Assembly: GCA_050303615.1 (NCBI GenBank)
Contig: JBNLCC010000138.1
Span: 1-12,236, forward strand
Direction: 5' to 3'
DNA from: CAZDXJ01 sp050303615
GTDB taxonomy: Bacteria > Pseudomonadota > Gammaproteobacteria > Methylococcales > Methylomonadaceae
DNA: 12,236 bases
Of this stretch, positions 1-7,772 are shown one piece after another. A program made the translations under genes and the position numbers. Each line of letters starts with the position of its first letter. Position 1 is the stretch's first letter. Under the pieces are notes generated by a model. It saw only the letters and a program-made list of their open reading frames with translations. It made no database searches and was not told where the DNA came from.

Positions 1-518
1 GGGGGGCTTTGGCATGGCACTACGGTGTTTCGCCGCTGCTGCTGCATGCACTGGTTCTGGTCAGCCTTTTATGGATATTGACCCTGATCGATCTGGAGAC
101 GGGCCTGTTGCCTGATGTGCTGACGCTGCCCGGAATCATCGTCGGTCTCGGGTTTGCATATTGGCTGGGCGGTTTGCCGTTTTTTACATCGGCGGTGATC
201 GGTACTGCAGCCGGATATGGTGTTTTCTGGCTTGTTGCCAGGCTTTTTCTTCTCTTTACAGGCCGGGAGGGAATGGGCTACGGCGATTTCAAACTGCTGG
301 CATTATTCGGTGCCTGGCTGGGATGGCAATATCTGCCGGTTATCATTTTACTTTCATCCCTGGTCGGCGCTGTTGTGGGGGTTATTATGATCCTAGCAGT
401 CAAACGCGATCATAATATCCCCATCCCGTTCGGGCCTTATCTGGCTGCAGCCGGCTGGCTGGCGATGCTTTGGGGAGAAACCTTTAACCGTGTTTATCTC
501 GATGCAGCCGGTTTGTGA
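1..518 (+). CDS. pilD: Prepilin peptidase / N-methyltransferase, C-terminal part
   Basis: This is the 3' part of a type IV prepilin leader peptidase, an inner-membrane aspartyl protease that cleaves and N-methylates type IV pilins and type II secretion pseudopilins. The reading frame is open from the first full codon at position 3, so the gene begins outside the window and the TTG at 9 is not a real start. About 171 residues are visible of roughly 280-290 usual for the family. The N-terminal cytoplasmic domain with its zinc cysteines is missing. The two catalytic aspartates are recognisable: the first in LIDLETGLLPD (98-130) and the second in the GxGD-type motif GMGYGDFK (270-293). The conserved PIPFGPYLA lies near the C terminus, and four or more hydrophobic helices are evident. 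It precedes coaE, an arrangement common in Gammaproteobacteria where pilD ends the pilBCD cluster. Confidence 0.93.
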   Translation, partial: GALAWHYGVSPLLLHALVLVSLLWILTLIDLETGLLPDVLTLPGIIVGLGFAYWLGGLPFFTSAVIGTAAGYGVFWLVARLFLLFTGREGMGYGDFKLLALFGAWLGWQYLPVIILLSSLVGAVVGVIMILAVKRDHNIPIPFGPYLAAAGWLAMLWGETFNRVYLDAAGL

Positions 519-625
519 TTTTTTTCTTTTTAAGCAGCAGAACCTCAACAAACAAAAAAGAGCACCAGTTAAAATTCTCACTAATTAGCAAAGCATGCAC
601 AACACATAACGTAGTAGAATTACAT

Positions 626-1222
626 ATGTTGAAAATTGGGTTGACCGGTGGCATAGGCAGCGGCAAAACCACGGTGGCGAATTTATTCGAAGCATTAGGA
701 ACTCCGGTTATCGACGCGGATAAAATTGCCCATTCCCTGGTCGAATCCGGCAAACCGGCATTGAAACTGATTGAAAGCGCTTTCGGTCCTGAAATAATCG
801 ATTGCAACGGTTCGCTGGACAGAGCAATACTACGAAACCTTATTTTTGCGCACCCAGACAAAAAAAAACTTCTCGAATCGATACTGCATCCCTTGGTTTA
901 TGCTGAAATGCTGAACAGGCTGAAATTATTAAACGCACCCTATGTCATTTTATCGATTCCTTTATTATTGGAAACGAATATGCAGAATTTCGTTGACCGC
1001 ATACTGGTGATTGATTGCCCGGTTGAAAGTCAGTTTCAACGGGTTAAGCAAAGAGACCGGCTTGCAGAGCAAACCATCAATGCCATCATTCACTCTCAGG
1101 TTTCCCGGAGCCAAAGAATATCTGCCGCCGATGACATGATCGATAATTCCGGTGGAATTTCAGAACTTGCGGAACAAATCAATAAGCTGCACAATCTCTA
1201 TCTTTCTTTTAGCACATCGTAA
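626..1222 (+). CDS. coaE: Dephospho-CoA kinase
   Basis: CoaE catalyses the last step of coenzyme A synthesis, ATP-dependent phosphorylation of the 3'-hydroxyl of dephospho-CoA, in the cytoplasm. The 198-residue product has the usual family length. It opens with the P-loop GGIGSGKTT at residues 8-16, followed by VIDADKIAH (about 28-36), a substrate-binding region, and a lid segment with QRDRL. I chose the ATG at 626 because the P-loop then begins at residue 8 as in other CoaE proteins. The frame stays open upstream to a TTG at 515, but that extension is low-complexity and overlaps the pilD stop. No strong Shine-Dalgarno sequence precedes the ATG. The gap to pilD is about 107 bases, AT-rich, and could hold a promoter, but I see no convincing boxes. 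The next gene, zapD, starts 13 bases after the stop, so the two are probably co-transcribed. Confidence 0.96.
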   Translation: MLKIGLTGGIGSGKTTVANLFEALGTPVIDADKIAHSLVESGKPALKLIESAFGPEIIDCNGSLDRAILRNLIFAHPDKKKLLESILHPLVYAEMLNRLKLLNAPYVILSIPLLLETNMQNFVDRILVIDCPVESQFQRVKQRDRLAEQTINAIIHSQVSRSQRISAADDMIDNSGGISELAEQINKLHNLYLSFSTS

Positions 1223-1235
1223 TAACCTCTCGATT

Positions 1236-2006
1236 GTGAATAACGAAATTGTTTACGAATTTCCCCTTAATGAACGAATTCGGGTCTTTATACGCCTCGA
1301 ACAATTATTTCTACAGCTTGACCATTTTCTGGAGGAATCGTCGGCCTGGAATCGCCGCATTGCCATTAACACCTTGTTGAATATACTGACCATTTTCAGT
1401 CGCAACGACATCAAATTGGAAATACTGAAAGAACTGGAAAGGCACTCATCGATATTGAGTCAAATATCCTGTAACGAAGGTGTCGATGCCGGAAAACTGG
1501 AGCAAATCAGGAATGAATTAAGCGAAAAAAGTAAAAACCTGCAAGAGTCCAACGGTAAAGTCGGTCTGACTGTCATGAAGAGCAACTTATTTCAAACCAT
1601 TGCCCAACGAAGCACGATACCCGGCGGCACCTGCTCTTTTGATCTACCTGCTTTTCATTACTGGCTGGAACAAGATGAAAACATTCAATCCAAACATCTC
1701 GTCCAATGGACCAAACCATTCGCCCACCTGCGCGAAGCGATTGACTTGATTTTGAATTTTATCCGCCACAGCAGCCATGCAACGCAAGAAACCGCCGTTG
1801 CAGGGTTTTACCAATCATCTCTGAATAGCGCGATGCCTTATCAATTACTGCGAGTGGGAATAAAACGGGAAATAGCCTGCTTTGCGGAAATCAGCGGCGG
1901 CAAGCACCGATTTACGATTCGATTCATGGTCCCTCCGGAAGGTAATGGCCGGCCGTCACAAAGCGCCGATAATATACCTTTCAGCCTGACCTGTTGCTTG
2001 TTTTAA
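1236..2006 (+). CDS. zapD: Cell division protein ZapD (FtsZ-interacting, YacF family)
   Basis: ZapD binds the C-terminal tail of FtsZ and bundles its filaments, supporting Z-ring assembly. The 256-residue product is close to the E. coli length of about 247. The N-terminal signature IVYEFPLNERIRVFIRLE is nearly the family consensus. The C terminus carries the conserved LLRVGIKRE and EISGGKHRFTIRF segments. The middle is helix-rich with many charged residues, as expected. I chose the GTG at 1236, shortly before the signature. The frame is open further upstream to 1152, but that would overlap the coaE C terminus and adds no conserved sequence. No clear Shine-Dalgarno site is visible, so translation may be coupled to coaE. 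yacG follows after two bases, giving the operon order coaE-zapD-yacG known from many Gammaproteobacteria. Confidence 0.94.
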   Translation: MNNEIVYEFPLNERIRVFIRLEQLFLQLDHFLEESSAWNRRIAINTLLNILTIFSRNDIKLEILKELERHSSILSQISCNEGVDAGKLEQIRNELSEKSKNLQESNGKVGLTVMKSNLFQTIAQRSTIPGGTCSFDLPAFHYWLEQDENIQSKHLVQWTKPFAHLREAIDLILNFIRHSSHATQETAVAGFYQSSLNSAMPYQLLRVGIKREIACFAEISGGKHRFTIRFMVPPEGNGRPSQSADNIPFSLTCCLF

Positions 2007-2008
2007 AG

Positions 2009-2200
2009 ATGAGTGCGACACCCAAAATCGTATCCTGCCCAAATTGCGGTAAAAAAGTGCCCTGGGTAAAAACACAGCAATTCAAACCATTTTGCAGTGA
2101 ACGCTGTAAACTAATTGACTTGGGGGAATGGGTAATGGAAGAGAAAACCATTCCCGGTGAACCGCTCGTGCCTGATGAGGATTTTAATCAGCAGCAATAA
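2009..2200 (+). CDS. yacG: DNA gyrase inhibitor YacG (small zinc-binding protein)
   Basis: YacG is a small zinc protein that in E. coli binds the GyrB C-terminal region and inhibits gyrase. The 63-residue product is the usual size. It shows the four-cysteine zinc site as CPNCGK near the N terminus and FCSERCK about 15 residues later, followed by the conserved LIDLGEW motif and an acidic tail ending PDEDFNQQQ. The ATG at 2009 lies two bases after the zapD stop, so translation is probably coupled. A TTG at 1994 would overlap zapD and is unlikely. The last 17 bases overlap the 3' end of the convergent MutT-ThiE gene on the other strand. No terminator can be placed between the two, because their stop codons interlock. 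Confidence 0.95.
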   Translation: MSATPKIVSCPNCGKKVPWVKTQQFKPFCSERCKLIDLGEWVMEEKTIPGEPLVPDEDFNQQQ

Positions 2201-3128
2201 ACACACTGATCCCGGCAATACCCTGACCTCCCCTCCGCCTACATCTTTCCTCATCAGCCGCCCGCATGCCCCCCAATGCGAATACCGGCAGATTGATCCG
2301 CTCTATCATCATGGCAAACCTATCCCAACCCAGGGCTTTCGCGCCGGGGTGGGTCGCAGTGGGCATTACCGGTGCTAACACGGCAAAATCCGCCCCGATA
2401 CGCTCGGCGTGTTGCAATTGCTCAATATCATGACACGACGCAGCCAGCCAGCGCAGCCCCGGTGGCCGGCAGGTCAACTGCATCAGATCCGCGCTGGTTA
2501 AGTGCAGCCCGTCAACTGCGAGATCAAACGCACCTGCGACCCCGGAATTAAGCAACAACCGGACATTTCTCTCCCTGCAAATGCGTTGTGCGGTAGCTAA
2601 AAAAGACGCTATTTCCGAAACCGGCAACGATTTTTGCCTTAACTGGACCAACTTAACATCCTTAGCCAAAATTACCTGTAAATTGCGCTGCAAATTATCG
2701 ACGTCGCTCCCCGCCAGAATGGCATATCGATGAGGTAATCCGACGGCATTTATAATCGGCTGATTTGCTGCAGGAAAGCGATGTTCCGTCAGTTCATAGG
2801 CCGAAACCCATTTCAGCGGCTGGCCCTCACACGGCTTAGCCGAACCGGAAAAATTTTCAACGCTCCAGACATCCAGCAAAACCGTCATATCAGGATAGCT
2901 ATAGTTTATCTTTATTAAAGGTTTTGCCGTATTGACAGCAATATCAAGCTCTTCCTTCAATTCACGAACCAGGGTTTGCTCGACCGTTTCGCCCGGTTCC
3001 ACCTTGCCGCCGGGAAATTCCCATAATCCGCCCTGATGAGCCGATTCATCTCTGCGCGAAATCAGTATTTTACCACAGGCGTTTTTAATGACACCGACGG
3101 CTACGTGAACAGGCATGGTGGGATTCAT
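2184..3128 (-). CDS. mutT: Nudix hydrolase (MutT) fused to a ThiE-like domain
   Basis: This 314-residue fusion has a MutT-type Nudix domain (about 5-130), expected to hydrolyse oxidised nucleotides such as 8-oxo-dGTP, and a C-terminal thiamine-phosphate-synthase-like domain (about 132-314). The Nudix box spans residues 41-63 and has G41, E47, R55-E56 and E59-E60 in place. The consensus glycine near its end is Asp62. The ThiE-like half keeps VQLRQK (161-166), DGLHL (206-210) and a terminal GGQGIAGIS. The usual Asn-Asp pair of ThiE is Asn194-Ser195, and the lysine in the GPxxxTxTK motif is replaced (PTATH, His260). It therefore may not make thiamine phosphate. Similar fusions with the same changes are known in Pseudomonas and relatives, so this is a family trait. 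The start ATG at 3128 is followed by an alternative Met5. greB lies 59 bases upstream on the same strand, so the two may be co-transcribed. Confidence 0.93.
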   Translation of the reverse strand: MNPTMPVHVAVGVIKNACGKILISRRDESAHQGGLWEFPGGKVEPGETVEQTLVRELKEELDIAVNTAKPLIKINYSYPDMTVLLDVWSVENFSGSAKPCEGQPLKWVSAYELTEHRFPAANQPIINAVGLPHRYAILAGSDVDNLQRNLQVILAKDVKLVQLRQKSLPVSEIASFLATAQRICRERNVRLLLNSGVAGAFDLAVDGLHLTSADLMQLTCRPPGLRWLAASCHDIEQLQHAERIGADFAVLAPVMPTATHPGAKALGWDRFAMMIERINLPVFALGGMRAADEERCRRRGGQGIAGISVFIAAD

Positions 3129-3187
3129 AGAATTCTTAAGGTTTCATTCACCGGGGAATGTTTTATCTGATTTACCAATCGTGATAT

Positions 3188-3682
3188 TCAGGGCTCGTAA
3201 CGAATATCCTTAACAAAGTAATACTTCTCACCGTATGCATTGTTGATGCGAACATCATCATCGAAAGTTTTTTTCAACAAGGCTTTCGCTAACGGCGAAT
3301 CGATACTGATCGTACCGGCGGACTGAATCTCATCCGCACCGACAATACGACAAGTCATTTCTTCTCCCCGGTCATTTTCCAAGGTTACCCAGGCACCGAA
3401 AAAAATCCGTTCCCGATCAGCGGGCAATTCGGCAACCACTGTTAGAGAGGGTATTCTTTTTTGCAGATAACGTATTCGCCGATCGATTTCCCTCAGTTCC
3501 TTTTTTCGGTAAATATACTCGGCATTTTCCGAACGGTCGCCCTCTGCGGCGGCGGCGGCGAGCGCTTTAGTCACTTCAACCCGGCGCTTCCATAGCGCCT
3601 TGCTTTCCTGCTGCAAAGCTTCAAAACCGGCAGCAGTGATATAAGGTGATGATTTAGGCTGCGGTGGTTTCCATCGTCCCAT
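3188..3682 (-). CDS. greB: Transcript cleavage factor GreB
   Basis: GreB enters the secondary channel of stalled RNA polymerase and stimulates endonucleolytic cleavage of backtracked RNA. The 164-residue product is slightly longer than E. coli GreB (about 158), mainly through a short N-terminal extension (GRWKPPQPK). The N-terminal coiled-coil hairpin contains the tip motif GDRSENAEY, with Asp49 and Glu52 matching the metal-binding acidic residues (D41 and E44 in E. coli). KKELREIDRRIRYL and FFGAWVTLEND mark the second arm and the start of the C-terminal FKBP-like domain. SIDSPLAKALLKK near the end distinguishes GreB from GreA. The ATG at 3682 has only a weak purine stretch upstream. About 200 AT-rich bases separate it from the pseudogene at 3887, and its promoter probably lies there, though I cannot name boxes with confidence. 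Confidence 0.95.
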   Translation of the reverse strand: MGRWKPPQPKSSPYITAAGFEALQQESKALWKRRVEVTKALAAAAAEGDRSENAEYIYRKKELREIDRRIRYLQKRIPSLTVVAELPADRERIFFGAWVTLENDRGEEMTCRIVGADEIQSAGTISIDSPLAKALLKKTFDDDVRINNAYGEKYYFVKDIRYEP

Positions 3683-3886
3683 TTTGGTTCTCGCTATAAA
3701 TAAATCAAGACAAAAAGATAAACCATGTAGATTAAATTTGACGGCGTATTTTACACCATCCCGCCTTTAAACCAGTGAAATAAAATTTGGCAAAAACCCA
3801 TTTCACCACGGCTTCTTCCGGAGTTGTCCCGAATTGTCTACTTGCTACATTGCCCTACCGCAGCAGGCGACAATAAAACATAATCC

Positions 3887-5075
3887 TTAAAACCTCACCC
3901 GTTGTTTCTTTCGTTTCGGGTCTAATGTAACGACATTGCCCGCTTCCGACTCAGCGACGATAGATCGAAAGAAAAGCGTATTGGTTGAACCCAAATATTG
4001 ATGCACCATTTTCCAATGATTGGCCTCGTATAATTGTATATGGAAAAGATTACGGATTTCACTTTGCCGGACGAGAGACCAGCGAAAGCCGCGCCCCTGG
4101 TACCAAGCTAGGTGATAGCGGATAAGATTGAGACTATATAAAGATCCGAGTACCAATAATCCTGCCAATGCATAGCGTAGCCAATTACGGTTGCTGAAAT
4201 TGAGTAAGTGAGCGACTATGATTTGCAACACGAAAAGCGCGGGAATGGATGCCCGCATCACCAAGTCATTGTAACGGCCGTAATGGAATAACGGCAAAAC
4301 GGCAAGTAGCAAGCCGGCTATAACAAAGCTCGGGGTTAACCAGTCGGCATAGTTGCGCGTAGTTAATTCAAACGCCGCCAAAAGCTAGAGCAGTAAAAAC
4401 TCGCAACCCACAAATAAAGCGTACGTCCCTGCAAAAGGTTGCGCGCCGTTCTGCAGGGGATAAAAAAGAAAATCGCCAAGGTGTTGATACCTTAACGGTG
4501 GATTGTATTGCTCGGGTAGCGACAACGGCGTCAATCGTGACTGAAAATAGAACAGCATAATCATCAAAACCACGATACCGACGGCGTTTTCCATACTTAA
4601 CATCGCGTGCAACTGCCGTTTTTTTACGATCCGCAACATCGCAAAGCCCAGAAAGGGCAGCAGGCCGATACTAATGAACGGCGACCACAGCGGGCTAAGC
4701 GATAAAACCAGCATCACCGGAAACCGCTCATCATTGCGTCTGATTGCATGAATCACCAGGGCAATCAGCAGCCAACCTCCCAACATATGCTGCTGTACAA
4801 AATTGATTAACGATATATTGCTGCTAAACTGCCAGTCTTCGGCCCACCACTCAAGATGGTAATCGGAAATGATTTTTTGCAAGGATACATTCTCCGGGTC
4901 CGTTAAAATCGCGCCGACAAAATCCATTCCGGAAAATAGTACCAGTATCATCAATGCAAGCAGAAAATGCGCTCGCGACAACATCGCATTATGTTTATGC
5001 CAGTCCCAGGTCTGCGTTCCGAAGCCGCCTATTCCGGAAATAACTACCATTGCTGCCAAAGCAAGTAACGCGATA
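3887..5075 (-). pseudogene. Broken polytopic membrane protein gene (GT-C-like), 5'-truncated
   Basis: This frame encodes about 395 residues of a hydrophobic protein with many membrane helices. It is interrupted by an in-frame TAG at 4385-4387, and the same frame continues after it (CEFLLL, stop, LLAAFELTTRNYADW), so this is one gene with a nonsense codon rather than two genes. Recognisable segments are GIGGFGTQTWDWHKHNAM at the start, YHLEWWAEDWQFSSN, QQHMLGGWL, LSPLWSPFISIGLLPF and YGRYNDLVMRASIPALF. From memory these match a family of large uncharacterised bacterial membrane proteins. In that family several helices normally separate the HNAM segment from the LVLFSGMDF segment, so an internal deletion is likely near 4975. 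The real start is missing: sequence upstream of 5075 belongs to the other broken gene in a different frame. The ATG at 5182 is in an out-of-frame stretch and is not believable as a start. Exact function is unknown. Confidence 0.75.
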
Positions 5076-6485
5076 GTGCACCATCGGCACTTCGTAAAAA
5101 GCGACAAAGACTTTGGTTTACGGGTGTCCGAGTTTAAGCATTTGTTCCAACTGTAACGCAACATCCGCATAACGGAGTTCATCCCGTTGCCTGTAGGTTA
5201 TCGCCGTAACCAATGCCGCTGTGATTAGCGGCAACGACAGCAAGAGAATCGGGTTTTGTCTGAGTACAGCAAAAGGCTACCGGAAATGTTTCCGCTCTAT
5301 CCCGGCCACCAGTAATAATTCAGCAACCATCGCCACGATCGCAACCGAATTAACCATACGCAGATAGGCATTCCATCTGCTGTGGATATCCCACGGATAG
5401 ATGCCGGCTGCCGAAACGATTATAGTAATCAACAAGAGCAGTGTCACCACCTGATAGAGAACGGAAATCCTATCCAGCAACCTCCGCTGCGCTGCAGCAG
5501 GCCTGCTCATAAACCGCCGCCACAGCCAACGCCTCACAGCCAGATAATAAACAACCGCTATGGTTACCGGCAATGCAGCAAAAGAAAACAGATTAGCGGC
5601 GACAAGTTTCCATTTGTCGGAATGATAGAGCAATACCGACTGATGTGTATATTTCGGGGCGTCGAGCGACAGACCGTGCTCGACTATTTCGGGCCAAAGC
5701 TGGTGACTGAGCGTCATGGCGACAATTGACAGACCTGATATTATCGCCGGCAGAAGCATTGCCGAGTAATTCACGACAGTGATTGGCTCGGCACCCGGTT
5801 TCCGCTTAACTACCCGCAGCAGTAACACAAGCATAATGGCTACCACAAAGAATAAGAAGCTATACCGGGAAAAAAGAAAAAGTCCGGCTGCAATCCCCAA
5901 TTCCAGTAGGTTTAACAGCGTCGGCCTGACAATCACCCGGTCCAACCAGATCAGCCCGAAAGCAATCCCCGCCATTTCCATACTATAGGCGCGAAATTCA
6001 AAACCGAATTACAAAATATGCGGATCGATGAGCGGCAATAACATCATCGCCGTTGCAACCGGCACAGAGCGGGTCAAGCGAAATGCCAGCCAACCAACAG
6101 CCAAAACAGCCCATAACAGGAACAGCAGCGGCATGAGCCGTAACCAGGCGATATCCGTACTAATTTTTGTCCAATAGTGGGCGAGCAAGGAAAAGCCGCC
6201 GGGATCCAGGTTTTCCCGATAATTGTGATATACGACCTCTCCCAAACCGCCCGGCACCGAAAACGGTTTGGCATAATTAATCAATCCTTGGGATATCCAA
6301 AATTGTGCCGCCTCATCCCACCACATCCCCGGAAAGGAAAAATTGTGCTGCATCAGTAATGCAAAACATAGCAGCAAGGCAGTCACATTTAGAACGGTAA
6401 CCAAAGCAGGTTTGCTGATGTTCATCACCCGGAAAGCCACCCCAGTCACGGCAGATTCCTGACTGCTTTTATAAAGTATATTCAA
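5073..6485 (-). pseudogene. Broken glycosyltransferase-like (GT-C / family 39 type) membrane protein gene
   Basis: One reading frame runs from ATG 6485 to about 5073 but carries three stop codons: TAA at 6009-6011, TAG at 5277-5279 and TAA at 5118-5120. Homology-like sequence continues in the same frame across each. PHIL, stop, FGFEFRAYSMEMAG joins the first two parts, and GHP, stop, TKVFVAFYEVPMVHY crosses the last. The N-terminal MWWDEAAQFW, after the first membrane helix, resembles the acidic loop of GT-C glycosyltransferases, and NLDPGGFSLLAHYW is also typical. About ten hydrophobic helices are visible. The usual periplasmic C-terminal tail after the YEVP segment is missing, and the frame passes into the second broken gene at about 5075, offset by one base. 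The flavin reductase gene ends 52 bases upstream of the start on the same strand. I infer a decayed, deletion-fused gene pair. Sequencing error is less likely given at least five independent lesions across the pair. Confidence 0.78.
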
Positions 6486-6537
6486 TCAAAATCGCTTGCT
6501 ACTTGCTTGGCAGTCATAACAATTGCTTAAGCTGCAT

Positions 6538-7023
6538 TTAATTCAATTGCAGTTCGCGATAGGCGGATTTGAAATACAGTAAGGGATCTCCCTCACGGCA
6601 AGTGACTTCCTGCACTTCGCCGATAACAATCCAATGCGTACCGGCACGGACCTGTTCCACGACTTTGCATTCGATAGAAACCAGGCTTGCATCCAGCACC
6701 GGTGCGCCGGTATTGCCTTCATGCCAGGCGACATTGGCGAAACGTTGCTGCTGACTGCCGCCGCCGGCGAATTGATTGGAAACATCCTGTTGATCCGAGC
6801 ACAGCACGTTGACGGCGAAAAAACCGCTTTCCCGAATACCGTCGCCGGTATCGGCTATATCATTCAAACATACCAAAATCTGAGGGGGATCCACGGATAC
6901 ACTGGAAAATGCGGTAACCGTCATCCCCCGCGGAGTGGAATCGACGCTTTTCGTGGTAACCACAGTAACACCGCTCGCCCAATGTTGCAGGGCTTTCTTA
7001 AAATCGTCTGCTTCAACAGTCAT
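6538..7023 (-). CDS. Flavin reductase family protein (FMN-binding, HpaC/DIM6-NTAB type)
   Basis: The 161-residue product belongs to the flavin reductase domain family, which uses NAD(P)H to reduce FMN or FAD, often to supply a partner monooxygenase. The length is typical. Family motifs are in order: GVTVVTT (18-24), GMTVTAFSSVSVDPPQILVC (33-52), FFAVNVL (68-74), SNQFAGG (82-88), GAPVLDASLVSIECKV (106-121), GTHWIVIGEV (128-137) and DPLLYFKSAYREL near the end. The ATG at 7023 is preceded by AGAAGA about eight bases upstream, an acceptable ribosome binding site. No monooxygenase gene is adjacent. The only neighbour downstream is a pair of membrane protein pseudogenes, so the partner cannot be inferred from context. 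The gene has no visible lesion although it lies beside decayed sequence. Confidence 0.9.
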   Translation of the reverse strand: MTVEADDFKKALQHWASGVTVVTTKSVDSTPRGMTVTAFSSVSVDPPQILVCLNDIADTGDGIRESGFFAVNVLCSDQQDVSNQFAGGGSQQQRFANVAWHEGNTGAPVLDASLVSIECKVVEQVRAGTHWIVIGEVQEVTCREGDPLLYFKSAYRELQLN

Positions 7024-7463
7024 GTGTTATCTTCTAATTAAGTCAAATTAGCCGGCAGAGCGACAATTAAGCATTGATAAATGAACGACGGGAAGTAGCA
7101 CATACCCCTCTTCGGCACCATTCACCAGATCAAAATTATCCAACTACCAGGCATTCAAAACGGATAATAAACAGGCTGCATAGTTTACCATTAAACGAAC
7201 CCAAACGCCTGTTGCCGACATTGATTGTACAAATTACTCCGAATGGAACCCGAAAGTCTTTTTCAGGAAACCTTGTCCTTTGTTAAACGCCTTGTCAGTT
7301 GTCAGTTGAAATAGTGATGCATTGAGAATTGGAATAACTGATGCCTTCAATAAAGCCGACCGAACAAACGAAAAGCAAAATGGGCCGGTACATCGTTTTT
7401 TTTATTCTATGTTCATGCCGTTTAGGCGTTCCGACGGAAATTCGACATAACCAGGAAAACTAT
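7024..7463. other. Non-coding stretch upstream of the flavin reductase gene
   Basis: I find no credible gene on either strand here. Short open frames are present but lack conserved composition or start signals. The first 60 bases (minus-strand reading) probably contain the flavin reductase promoter. A short tandem TTGTCAG repeat occurs near 7290-7310, and a run of eight T near 7396. The stretch may be residue of lost genes, but none is recognisable. Confidence 0.5.
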
Positions 7464-7600
7464 TCACCGCAAAGCACATGAAGAGCACGAAGTTGATAGT
7501 GAGGGGAAAGTACGCTGTTGCAATCCAACAGTTTGAAACTGCGCTACCATGGCGGACAGTTCATCGTACCCTTCGTGCTCTTCATGTGGTTCGCAGTTAT
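7464..7600. repeat. 18-nt perfect inverted repeat with nested palindrome
   Basis: CACATGAAGAGCACGAAG at 7475-7492 is exactly complementary to 7571-7588, with partial matching continuing outward to about 7464 and 7600 (CACCGCAAAG against AACTGCGAAC). The 78-base interior contains the palindrome CAGTTTGAAACTG at 7529-7541, close to the centre of symmetry, and a short inner pair GTACG/CGTAC (7510-7514 and 7565-7569). The arm resembles the 'AAGAGCACGAAG' type sequences dispersed in many bacterial genomes. The open frame crossing it (7478-7669) is not a believable gene. It may be a small non-autonomous repeat, or a hairpin RNA if transcribed. Confidence 0.6.
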
Positions 7601-7687
7601 CGGCATAAAACCACAATCGTGGCTAATAATTCGCGCAATTCCTTGTTCAGTTGCGACACCTGCGGTTGATTGATGTGGTCAATGCGT

Positions 7688-7772
7688 ACTGCTGCTGGTC
7701 ACAAAACCTTCCAAAAAGTTTTGACCGACCATTCCCGTTACCGATCACAACCAATGTCTGTTTTGTACTCAT
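7688..7772 (-). pseudogene. nirB: 5' remnant of nirB, nitrite reductase [NAD(P)H] large subunit
   Basis: Reading the minus strand from ATG 7772 gives MSTKQTLVVIGNG, then after an extra base at about 7733-7736 the next frame gives MVGQNFLEGFVTSSST. Joined, this is the NirB N terminus, including the glycine-rich FAD-binding motif GNGMVG. NirB is the cytoplasmic large subunit of assimilatory NADH-nitrite reductase. A good ribosome binding site, AGAGG at 7780-7784, lies seven bases before the ATG, so the start region is well preserved. The match stops after about 29 codons and a stop follows; the remaining ~800 residues are absent. The neighbouring phosphatase-kinase gene is of a type found beside nirB elsewhere, which supports the call. 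The lesions are a one-base insertion plus loss of nearly all the gene. Confidence 0.72.

Noticed and set aside
515..625. Upstream extension of the coaE frame to TTG 515
   Set aside because: It overlaps the pilD stop and encodes low-complexity sequence, and CoaE proteins start just before the P-loop.
5382..5729. 115-codon plus-strand open frame inside the membrane protein region
   Set aside because: It is antisense to conserved-looking membrane protein sequence and has the composition of a shadow frame.
3887..6485. Possibility that TAA/TAG are read as sense codons (recoding) in the membrane protein genes
   Set aside because: Both TAA and TAG would have to be decoded, yet TAA ends coaE, zapD, yacG, the MutT-ThiE gene and the flavin reductase gene. 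The frame offset at 5074 also requires ordinary mutation.
6634..7041. 135-codon plus-strand open frame over the flavin reductase gene
   Set aside because: The opposite strand carries all the flavin reductase motifs in order. This frame has none of its own.
7600..7679. Third-frame peptide DHINQPQVSQLNKELRELL just after the nirB stub
   Set aside because: It looks helical and protein-like, but I cannot assign it to any family, and a stop codon precedes it. It was not listed as a feature.
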